This document shows positions 13,980 to 25,000 of a DNA stretch of 28,000 nt, one piece after another. The stretch covers positions 12,516-40,515 of the forward strand of contig JAQIFP010000115.1 of NCBI GenBank assembly GCA_030141585.1, read 5' to 3'. Source of the stretch: Ophryocystis elektroscirrha (Eukaryota; Apicomplexa; Conoidasida; Neogregarinorida; Ophryocystidae). A program made the position numbers and the translations under genes. The first letter of the stretch is position 1, and each line of letters begins with the position of its first letter. The notes beneath the pieces are model-generated. The model made no database searches and had not been told where the DNA came from. It saw only the letters and a program-made list of their open reading frames with translations.

Positions 13980-14157
13980 GTTATATGTTCATGGATAACT
14001 TAGTTTATAATTCATAATTTTTTTTGTCGCTCATAAAAAGTAATGCTTTCTATCCATTAAAGCAAACAGGTTTTTTTTTTCTCTGTTTACAATTAAAAAT
14101 TTTCAACTTTATTTTAGTCAAACAGCTATAAAAAAAAAACACTCAGAATATAATAGT
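13980..14157. other. Short intergenic spacer before RPN2
   Basis: 178 AT-rich bases between the phosphatase stop and the RPN2 ATG, with T10 and A9 runs. It must contain the RPN2 core promoter and leader if the genes are transcribed separately, which is normal for a nuclear genome. Confidence 0.5.
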
Positions 14158-15547
14158 ATGACAGATCTTGAGTACTTAAATACATATGATACACCATACA
14201 CGAGTGTTAATGGTTTAATATGCTTGTTGAATCCTCGAGATATTCATTTAACAGAAAAAGTGCTAAAAAGTCTGTTAGCATTGGTTGATACTCATTGGCA
14301 TGAGATAAGTGAAGGACTTTTGGATATGTAAGAAAAAAAAAAAAAAAAGTATTTAATAGTGAGTCCATTATGGATTCGGTTCCTTTTGCACTAAAGAAAT
14401 TAGCTGCTTTGTTGATAGCTAAGCTCAATTATCATTTAGAAATGTATGATCAAACTCTTGAATATGTTTTACTTGCTGAAGATTTATTTGACCCACATGA
14501 AATAAATGAATTTGCTCTAAGCTGTGTTGGTACATTTTTTTTCCGTATTACTTCTTTTTTTTTTTTAGCTAAAGCTATCGAGCGATATTATCAAAACCGT
14601 CAAGAGCTCTTTGAAAAAACCGTTGCCGAATCAGACAATATAGAAGAATCAATTAAAGTTGCATACAAAAAAAATAAAGATAGTGAACCATTGGAAATGT
14701 TAGTAGAAAAAGTTATACGGAAATCATACGAACAAAATAACTTGAAGCTTGAGCAAGAAGTTTTAGGAACAGTTTTAGATTCAAGAAGGCTTGATTTGGT
14801 AATCTTTAATAAAATGTAGTGTGATAAGTAGAATAAAATATAATATCTTATATAAATAATAAAAAAATCAAAATATGTCTATATACTATTAAATGAAAAA
14901 TGGAAATATACATACATATATATATACATATATATAATTGATAATATAATAGTATATATATATGATTCAGTAGTACATATATATATATATATGATTAAAT
15001 AATGTAATAGTATATAGATATATATGATTGAATAATATAATAGTATTTTTATATGATTGAATAGTATCATAATATATATATGTGATAGAATTATATAATA
15101 GTATTTTTATATGATTGAATAGTATTATAATATATATATATGATAGAATTATATAATAGTATTTTTATATGATTGAATAGTATTATAGTATATATATATG
15201 ATTGATATATATATATATATATGTAGATATCATCAAATAATTTAATAGTGTATATATGTATAAACTATTGAATCATATAATAGTATGTATATGTATTTAT
15301 GATTGAATATTATAATATATATATGTATATATATATTTATATATTTGATTAAATAATGTAATAGTATATATATATGATTGAATAGTATATATATATAATT
15401 GATAATATAACAGTATATATATATATGATTGAGTAGTATATATATATATGATTAAATCATGTAATAGTATATATATATATATATAATTGAATAATATAAT
15501 AATATTAATATATGATTGAATAGTATAATAGTATATATATATGATTG

Positions 15548-15594
<47 letters not shown>

Positions 15595-18500
15595 TAAATA
15601 ATGTAATAGTATATATATATATATATATATATATATGATTGATTAGTATATACATATGATTGAATAGTATAATTATATATATATATATATATATATGATT
15701 AATTTATATATATATAAATCTATATATATGTACATATTATTAAATAATTTAATAGTATATATATGTCTAAATTATTAAATAATATAATAGTATGTATATG
15801 TATTATGATTGAATATCATAATATATATATATATATATAATTTAATTCAATTTAATAAATATTTTGTTGATGGGTAGCACTTACTATTTAAATTATTTAA
15901 TGAATACTTAAATCTATTTAATTGATGCTTATATGCAAAATGTATTAATACCTATGGAGGATTATTACGTGTATAAAGGTGAATGTGTAACGGTGCAGAA
16001 ATTAAAATACTTTAGCAAAAATTCATTCGTCATTTTTGTTTTAGGTAAAAGAGATAGTAGAAAAAAGCGACAATCAATTAAAGTTATTATCGGTAAGTAT
16101 TTCTGTATAAATAAATCTTTAGTATTGTTTGGATAAAAGTTTTCAAATAGATTCTCTTAAATTCAGAGATTTACTGTACCAACTATTGGTTGAATTATAC
16201 GAAAACTCAACAGAAAATCAATTAACAGCAGAGTTCTGTTTTTCTGGATACATAAAAGCTCTTTATTACGCTAATCAGTATTCAAAAATTGCAGAGTATT
16301 TGTATCGTTTCCTTGAAGTCACAGACTTTGATTTTGAAGAGGTAACGATTAATGATTTTTCACGACTAATGCAGGATGCTGTATGTATTGCATACCAATG
16401 TGGGTTTGATCTAGTAACTTACGGTAATTTACTTTAAACATACATACATTCATAAATTTTCACATACAAACAAATACATCTATAATTATACACATAAATG
16501 TGCATCTATATACATACATATATATATATATATGTATATATATGTATATATATGTATATATATGTATATATATGTATATATATGTATATATATGTATATA
16601 TATGTATATATATGTATATATATGTATATATATGTATATATATGTNNNNNNNNNNNNNNNNNATATATATGTATATATATGTATATATATGTATATATAT
16701 GTATATATATGTATATATATGTATATATATGTATATATATGTATATATATGTATATATATGTATATATATGTATATATATGTATATATAAGTATATATAT
16801 GTATATATATGTATATATATGTATATGTATGTATATATATTTTCATAAACTTTATGATTTAATAAGTTATTTGTTTCATTTAATATTATGCTAATATTAA
16901 TATAATATTTATATTATTTAGTATAATTACACTAAACATATGTGTATATGAATATTTTGATGATGCAATTTATTACTTAACTTCAGCGTAGTGTGTTCAT
17001 TGATATAGATGTTAATATATTAATTGACCAGACTAGTTTGCATATATTTGTAAATATATATCAATATTTGCCATGCAGAGGATCAAAAGCTGCAACTTGT
17101 ACTATTAAACGCGCCCTGCTTAGCACAGACTACACCAGCAGAAGATGAAGCTATAATTTCTGTATCAGATGACGGACCAAACGCTGAATCAGAGTCTTTA
17201 TTGCCTGGTGTCAGTCCATTCAAAGCTACTGATCAAACAGCAGATAACTCCACTATAAGTCCTGCATTAGGACTCACCATACAACAAAAAGTTTCTCGTC
17301 TTCGTCGAATTCTATCAGGCGATGTTTCTTTAGAAATGGGCATCGAGTTTCTTCACAGAGGAAACAAAACAGATCTTGTCATATTAGATAACTTTAAAGT
17401 AATTGCAAAATTAGACTAATTACGTTAATATTCTTATAGCATATTTATATTTTATATTTATATTTTATTTCAATAATTCAAAAAATTATTAGGATTTATT
17501 TATATTAAATCACCCGCATTTGATTATATAATAATTAATTTGTGAATATGTAATAAAAATTATTCTTGCTCAATTTTGCACCAAAATTGAGATTAAAATG
17601 TTTCGTATACTTTATGTTTTATTGTAATTCACCTAATTTATAATTTTTATAGAAAATAGTTGAATATCGCACGTCACTATCTCAAAATGCGTTGATTATA
17701 TGCCACGCTTTCATGCAAGCAGGAACTACATGTGATGTGTTCGTTAAAGAAAATTTGGAATGGTTGGCAGCAGCTACGGGTTGGTCGAAGTTTTTGCTTG
17801 CGGCATCTGCAGGTGTACTGCAAAAGGTAAAAAAATACATTTCATAGTTTGAGTTAAACCATGTATAGAGCAATATGTTTGCATAAAGCTATGAAGTATA
17901 CAAAAATTGATTTTCAATAAATATCCGCTATAAAATATATTTGTTTAAATTCCAAGCAAATATATATATACATATTGTTAAAATAATAAAATACAACTAG
18001 TTGATTTATTTGTACTAAAATATAAATATTCATATACGTGACCTAATAGAGAGTTGAAGCTTATTTGTTATACATTTATAATTGGATACGTATTTGTATG
18101 CATTTGCAGTTGAACATGTATATATATATATATATACATTTATTATATTTGCACGGATTGTTTTAAATAATGTCATTTTTGCTTAGGGACACTTATCTGC
18201 CTCTCAACAAGTACTGGCTGCCTACTTACCAGGCTCTGGAAGTGGACCATATGCAGAAGGAGGAGGACTTTACGGATTGGGGCTTATTCGCGCTAATCAG
18301 TTCGATTTTGAAACCAAGAATTATTTATTATCTCAACTCACTGCTGCTCCTAATTATTCGCAAAATAATTTTGATCCATATCAGCATGGGGCTTGTTTGG
18401 GTCTGGGGTTAATGGCTATGGGCACAAATGACCCAGGTAACTTTTTTTTTTTTTTTCCATAATTTTTTAGATATTTATGCAGCGTTAAAGAATATATTAT

Positions 18501-18867
18501 TTGGGCAGTCTTCAATAGCTGGAGAAGCTGCTGCTTTAGCAATGGGCTTAGTGTCCCTTGAAAGCAATTCTGAAGAAGTCTTTTTGGAGTTATATAACCA
18601 TGGTAAATTTTTTTGAAAAAAAAATTTGTTCTTTCGTAATTAGCACAAGAAACACCTCACGACAGAATTATACGACAATCCTCTTTAGGAGCAGCTTTAG
18701 TATTATTTAAAAATGAATTAAAAGCAGAACCTTACATTGATATGCTTGTTAATAATATGGTATGTTTTTATAAGTATGTTGGGTATATTCAACTAATCTG
18801 ACTATTATCAATATACACTATATATTAATATAAGCATTATGATGTTCAGCTGTCAAATAAAATATAA

Positions 18868-18920
<53 letters not shown>

Positions 18921-20285
18921 TCTTTGCGTTATATAAATATTATCATCTATAATATATATAGTATGCATTGTATTATATGTACACATATATAAATAAATAT
19001 ATATTCGTATATATATGTATATTTATATATATAAATATACTTATATATATTTACATATATTTATATATATTTATATATATTTATATATGTATATATATAT
19101 AAATATATAATAAAATGTTTTATGTAGTGTATAATGTATGACATTTATATAACACTGATATGAGTTATAATGGTATAATACAGGAACCGATGATTCGATA
19201 TGGAGGCATGTTTGCTATTGGCTTAGCATATTGTGGCACTAATAATACAAACGCAGTGAAAAGACTGTTGCACTTTAGCGTTCTGGATGTTTGTATGGAT
19301 GTGCGAAGAGCCGCAGTTATAGCTTTAGGCTTTATTGTCTGTGATCCAGTCAAGGTAACTAGCCAAAAAGCAAATATATTTAGCTTCTTCCTGTAATTCA
19401 ACCATTAATTACATCTTTTAACCCACATGTGAGATATGGAGCTGTTTTAGCTATCGGAATTGGTTGCGCAGGTACAGCTTCATTAAAGGCTGTGAATATG
19501 CTGCTCCCCTTGGCTCAAGATTCCGTTGATTTCGTTAGACAGGGTTAGTTTGATTCCTTCAAATGTATTTTGTGCAGGAGCGTTGCTTGGTTTGGGTCTA
19601 GTTTGTGTCGAAGCCCCTACTGCTACTCTTCCTGGTGATAAAATTAAACAAGTTCGCTCGTTAATTATGCGAATTGTTGCTGATAAACACGAAGATGCTA
19701 TCACAAGATTTGGAGCTATTATTTCTCAAGGCTTAATTGATGCGGGGGTTAGTAAAAAAAAAAAAAAAAAAAAAACAGGGTCGTAATTGCATTATCAGCT
19801 TTTTTTCATCAACCGGGTCTATTAGAAGAGAATCAGCCGTTGGTTTACTATTCCTTAGTCAATTATGGTTTTGGCATCCACTTATACTAGCGGGATCACT
19901 CGCATTTCGACCTACCGCTGTTATTGGATTAACCTGTGACTTACTAGCTCCTTTAGATTTCAAGATACGCTGCGATATATCTCCAGAAAAAATTGCGTAT
20001 ACGGAACCTTTTGATCAATCGAAAAAGTCAGACAAAAAAGAAGCCACAGTTGCTGTAAGATTTTATACACAAACAACATAAGTTTACTTTATACTATATA
20101 AATTTAATAAAAAAAAAATTATATCTGTATATATATATAATAGCAATAATACTTTATAATTAATAGTTTAAGTTTTTTCTTAATATATAAGTCTTGATAT
20201 TTTATGTCTTTATATTTATATAGATATTGATTACATTAAAAATATTTTCGAGCGTGTATTATTTTATTTTTTAAAAATAATATAA

Positions 20286-20332
<47 letters not shown>

Positions 20333-20793
20333 TGCATAAAATTAATTATTATCGCTCGGAAATAATTATCATAACTTTATTTGTAGGTTCTTTCGTCTAC
20401 AAAACGCAGAAAGCAACACGAACAACTAAAAAAGCTTACGGCTGAAAACGCAGAGCGAATTAAAGACACTCATATGACTAAAAAAGATGAAAAAATTAAG
20501 CTAAATGAGAAGAAAGAAACGGACTCAAAACAGGAGCCAAAAACTGACGAAAAAGAAGACGTCAAAAATAATGATGACTCGAAAAATATAACAGAGACAA
20601 AAACAGAAGGTAGTTTTTTCAAGTCAATATATATATATGTTTATTAGAAAAAGAAATAAAGGGAATAATAATGAGTAATTTGTGTCGGGTGCTGCCAAGT
20701 ATAGAATCATGTGTGAACCTGGATATCCCGAGTAGTAATTGGTATCCCATTGACCCCAAACGTCACAGTGGAATAGTAATGCTTAAGCAGTAA
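14158..20793 (+). CDS. RPN2: 26S proteasome regulatory subunit RPN2 (PSMD1/S1)
   Basis: Largest non-ATPase subunit of the 19S base, a scaffold for the lid and Rpn13. Sixteen exons: 14158-14327, 14360-14529, 14569-14798, 16045-16092, 16123-16423, 17079-17398, 17653-17826, 18187-18436, 18471-18602, 18644-18759, 19184-19354, 19384-19543, 19578-19747, 19779-20054, 20387-20609, 20648-20793. They sum to 1018 residues with every phase consistent. The N-terminal helical domain has [14 protein letters not shown] and [14 protein letters not shown]. The toroid of proteasome/cyclosome repeats is clear: [86 protein letters not shown]. Then [10 protein letters not shown], a Lys/Glu-rich linker, and HSGIVMLKQ followed by stop. 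Human PSMD1 continues about 45 residues there with the acidic Rpn13-binding tail. Introns are 29-41 nt or 204-1246 nt; the longest two are tandem-repeat filled. Confidence 0.97.
14880..15840. repeat. Complex satellite-like repeat in RPN2 intron 3
   Basis: Nearly the whole 1246-nt intron 14799-16044 consists of degenerate copies, about 25-35 nt, of TGATTGAATAGTATAATAG followed by a variable TA run, plus larger blocks such as 15205-15330 and 15697-15830, which resemble each other. No coding content. Confidence 0.9.
16510..16838. repeat. Decamer microsatellite (ATATATATGT)n with assembly gap
   Basis: Regular 10-nt period of TATGTATATA over about 320 bases inside RPN2 intron 5 (16424-17078). A run of 17 N at 16646-16662 marks unresolved length. 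Apparent open frames on both strands here are repeat artefacts. Confidence 0.97.
16646..16662. other. Sequence gap (17 N)
   Basis: Undetermined bases in the middle of the decamer microsatellite; the true intron length is therefore unknown. The surrounding RPN2 exons are unaffected. Confidence 1.
18868..19115. repeat. TA-rich repeats in RPN2 intron 10
   Basis: A pure TA run (18873-18917) followed by TATATATTTA-type decamers (about 19010-19090), inside the 424-nt intron 18760-19183. Confidence 0.85.
20290..20329. repeat. (TA)n microsatellite in RPN2 intron 14
   Basis: About 20 TA units in the 332-nt intron 20055-20386, before the Lys/Glu-rich linker exon. Confidence 0.9.
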
Positions 20794-20824
20794 GACATTT
20801 AATAAAATTTTATAAACTTTTAAG
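20790..20824 (+). other. Possible extra 35-nt intron at RPN2 C-terminus
   Basis: The codon before the annotated stop can be split at a good donor (GTAAGA, 20790) with an AAG acceptor at 20824, giving a 35-nt intron that matches the local size class. Splicing would replace the stop by six residues, KFQMDF, and end at 20844-20846. RPN2 tails in relatives are aromatic and acidic, so this is plausible; transcripts would decide. Confidence 0.4.
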
Positions 20825-20842
20825 GAAATTCCAAATGGATTT

Positions 20843-21761
20843 TTAATGTTTACATTGGCTTTTATGATATTTCCAATCGTCTTTTTGACACTCTAAATTA
20901 CAATAATAAACCTAAAAAAAAAGAAAAAAAAAAATTAATAATATATACTTAATGATTATTTTTTCAAATAAATAACTTAAAAATACACTCAAAATAGTAT
21001 TTAATTACGTATAGCTAATATTACATGTAAATGTATATCTATTGTTTGATTAATTCATGACATATATAATATATATATATATATTAGGCTACCTTTTGGC
21101 AGGCACCGCATTTTTTAAGGTTTTCTTTGATTTGCAAGCACCCGCTGCAACGTGGTGGTTGAGGCTTTTCTTCTTTAGGAACCGGTTCTATTTTAGAGGG
21201 ATCCTTTATTATGTCAAACATTTTTTGTCTGTCATAAGGTGTTTTGGCAGGAGGGTTTTTTAAATAAGCTTTAAAATCTTCTAAAGTAAAATCGGTTCTT
21301 TTAAACGATACTTCATCGTCATAAGTACGGGAAATGAAGCAGTCTCCTCTAATGTCATCTTGAAGTATTCTGGTTGCTTGGGAATTTTGCCCCAAATTCT
21401 TCACTCGACCTACGTTATCAATATACGCATTTGTGGCATCAAAATTATTTTGTTTGGTGGGAAGAGTAATCGGAATAATCTGACACATTTGGGACATTTC
21501 TACGGCATTTTCGAGTAAATTACCATCCAGGTCTTTTTTTCCATTGGCTTCTTTTTCAACCGATTCCTGTAAAGTTTTAGTTAATTTTTTCTTTTCTTTA
21601 TTCAGCAATTTTGTTTGTGTAAAATGTAAGTTCAATTTTTCTTTAAACTCCCGCTCATATCCTTCGAATTCTAATTCTTGAACCTCATCACTTATTTCCT
21701 CTGGGATCAAAACGTATTTGAACTTTTTATGATATGTGTCACTTATAGAGTCGTTAATCAT
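20843..21761 (-). CDS. MYND-type zinc-finger protein
   Basis: About 245 residues from exons 21761-21093 and 20911-20843, joined in phase 0 across a 181-nt intron. The C-terminus is a complete MYND finger split by the intron: CSGC and CGAC in exon one, then VYYCNLEC, WKYH and C before the stop, giving the C-x2-C, C-x2-C, YC-x3-C, H-x3-C ligand set. MYND fingers bind proline-rich partner proteins. The rest is acidic and charged, with a Lys/Glu-rich probable helix (EFKEKLNLHFTQTKLLNKEK), no SET domain and no membrane segment, so it is not a SMYD methyltransferase. Start is the first ATG in frame. Seventeen codons upstream are also open and preceded by 'tttacag', so a short 5' exon may exist. It is convergent with RPN2; stop codons lie about 50 bases apart, or overlap if the alternative RPN2 tail is used. 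Confidence 0.85.
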
Positions 21762-22063
21762 TTTCCGGATAACCCTGTAAATTATATTTTTTTTTTTATA
21801 GCTATTTCTATTTGACAACCATATATATTATTTATGTAGTCAATAATAAAACATACTTCTTTTTTTTTTTTTTATTTATTTATATAAGTTTGTATAGCTT
21901 TTTACAAAGATATTTAAAAAAATGTTCATATAGGCTGACGGGTTATAAAAACCTTAGAATATAAAATATGATTTTATTTTACAAATCCCTGATAATATAT
22001 TTTGTCAAATAAAGTTTATATACTATTATTGGTCATATGTAAAAAATCAATTGGTTTAGAATA
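21762..22063. other. Intergenic between MYND and TRAPP-like genes
   Basis: 302 AT-rich bases with A11 and T14 runs on the plus strand. It holds the MYND gene promoter and possibly a small first exon; nothing else recognised. Confidence 0.5.
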
Positions 22064-25000
22064 TTAGCAAACTTCAATAAACTCGTGCATGTTATATTTT
22101 ACATTATCGGGATGGATAAGTTCAGTTAAACCGTTTTTATATTTCACGTATAAGGCTACTTCAGGAAGTAATAACTTTCCTCTTTTTATAGGTTGAAGTT
22201 TCAAACTTAGAACTGCACTTTCACATAATTCAATATGTCCTTTTTTTGAACCAATTAAAATCCATTCGGCATCCTTTTCAAACATATCTAATTGAATACA
22301 ATATTGAATAGATACGGAATTCTAAAAAAAAAAAAGCTTTTTTTTTTTTTTTCTTACTTTTAAATTGTTTCGTAATTCGATAAAAAAATTTATCACTTCA
22401 TTAAGGTAATAGGTTGAATTTCTTGGTGGAGATATTGAAATAAAACCTTTGATTAAAGAAACTTCTTTTATAGTTTCTATTTTGGAATTATATAGAAATT
22501 GAATGCACGCCATTGAAGGATTATCTAAATCATAAGTTAACTTCCGACCTAGCACATTAAGAAGATTTTTAAAAGAAAAAGATTCTTTTTTAAAAAAAGA
22601 ATACAATTGATCGTCTAGAGATTTCGTTTCATTAAACTGTATGTATATGTTAAAAAAAAGACTGCATGGAGAAATAACTCGAAAAAGAGCGTTAAATTCT
22701 TGGTTGGATGTAGTTAGTTGAGATATGTCGCATACAATAGAATTCGATTCATTGATTTCAGCTTCTTTTAACCCAAGGTATTTAATTTTTGAATCAATTG
22801 TCTTGTCATTATCATTTTTAGAATATTCCCTAATTTCAATTTGCTTTATATACATAGCGTTATATGAATTAGCTAGCTTGATATTCACTATTTCTTCACA
22901 ATTGGAGATATTGCTATTATAAGTAAAGATTAACTCGAATGACGGGAGTTCCAAATGATTTATATATGAAATTTCGTATATATCTGATATTTTTGTATCT
23001 GTTACTATTTTTGCGTTAAGATTAAAAGGGTTTTTGAAGTAAACTTGCATCAAACATTCAAATGTGCACGTATATCCGGATATTTCTTTCTGATAAATAA
23101 GGTTATTTTTCAGTAAAAAATACTATAATTCTAATTGTTTTTTTGATGTTTCAGTAAAAGCGTTATTAGAAGCGATAACAGAAGCGTTATCAGAATCATT
23201 AGTAGAAGCGCTATCAGAATCATTAGTAGAAGCGTTATCAGAATCATTAGTAGAAGCGTTATCAGAATCATTAGTAGAAGTGTTATGAGAAGCGTCTAAA
23301 ACTTACATTTCTGTCTTGCCCGCATTTTTCTAAATTTTCTAAAAAAGTTTGGGAATTAGTATCTCGCTGTCTCAAAAGGTTATTAAAACAATTACAATTA
23401 AAACCGAAACACGTTGGGACATTGTAAATATTTTGGGGGTTTTCAATTATTATAACTGGAATAAGAATTTCGAGCGTTTCAGAGAATTCTGGTAGTTCTA
23501 TCCAATGGTTCTCCTGTTTTGATTCCATTAACATGGAGCTTAAAGAATAGCTATAATTTTTTTTTATGTTTTCGACTGATACTTCAAGATATTCACCAAG
23601 AGTTTGATTTTGCTGGAAAACTAAACTCCAAAAAAAAACGACACAATACTTTTCAGCTGAAACGTTTTGCGTTAAAGCTAACTTTGAAGCTTTGTTTATG
23701 CAAATTTTTTTTACAATTGCGTACGGTACTTTTTTGATGATGCAAACTCTTAAAATTTGGACACTATAGTGATTAAATGGAATACTGGGATTTGGATTCA
23801 TTAGCTTCATTTTGACTTCAAATGATTTATCACTCGGATGATTATTGATATTCAAAATTGGCCTCAAATTCAAGCTAGATGCCTCTAATTTATAAAAATC
23901 AATATTCAAAAGTTTCGAGCAATAACATATATCATTGTCATATAAATAAATATCGAATAACTCGAAATCTCCTCCTATTGATAATATACAAGAAAAAGTA
24001 CCCGTAAACTCATTGTTGATGAAACAATGTCGATCTAGAGCTAACTCAATTTTGTGAATTTGATTATTGTCGAGCGATTTCATCCTCACCATAATTTTAT
24101 TGATGCTTAAATATCCGAGCGAGTGCTTCTTAATGATAATTGTAAATGTAAACATGTCCCAAATATTAAATTTATGTTTGATTTTGTCGGGAGCAATTGA
24201 TTCAGGTTTTTTATCTTCCTAAAAATAACAACATTTACAACTTTTTAAAACGTTCAAAAGAAAAAATTATGTTGGGTTAGCTAGAACTAATTAAAAACTA
24301 AATCAGAAGCTTTAATAAAAGCAAAATCAGAAGCTTTAATAGAAGCATAATCAGAAGCTTTAGTAGAAGCACAATGAGAAGCTTTAATAGAAGCATTATC
24401 AGAAGCTTTAATAGAAGCATAACCAGAAGCATAATCAGAAGATTTAGTAGAAGCAAAATCAGAATTTATAGTAGAAGCATAATCAGAAGCTTTAATAGAA
24501 GTTCTGATAGAAACGACCTTTGAAGCTTCAATTAATTATATACGAAGTAGTTTGAAGTGAAGTTTAAAAAAGCGTACTAGTCACAAAAATAAGCTAAAAG
24601 TTTTCTAATAATTCCTTCATTATATGAACTATTACTTACATTATAATATTTCTTCATGTATTTTTTGATATGATTGAAATATTTGAAGAGAGGGTGAAGT
24701 TCAATCAGAAGAGGATACTTACAAGGAAGATAGTTCATTTTAAGAAATTGTTTCAATGAATATAAAACAGCATTTTCGCTAATATTAGAAATTAAGCTGG
24801 AATCACTGTTCAATTTTAACATCACATATATGCTTGGATGACTCGAAACAGAAGAGTTACGATAGGTGGACGATAACTTTAAAAATTTTTGATACAGGCA
24901 TATGTTTTCAATATGGATGTATTTTTGAAAATAATTTGATGTTATTAATTTTGTTTTATCATTTGAAAACAAACATATTTTGCTGAAATTGAACTCATTG

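Noticed and set aside
14879..15655. Minus-strand Tyr/Ile-rich open frames
   Set aside because: Repeat-derived within the large RPN2 intron.
16460..16894. Several overlapping open frames over the N gap
   Set aside because: Artefacts of the 10-nt TATGTATATA period inside an RPN2 intron; no codon bias or homology.
23150..23285. Plus-strand frame through minisatellite A reading repeated LVEALSES
   Set aside because: The array lies in an intron of a minus-strand gene and the frame has no start or flanking coding signal.
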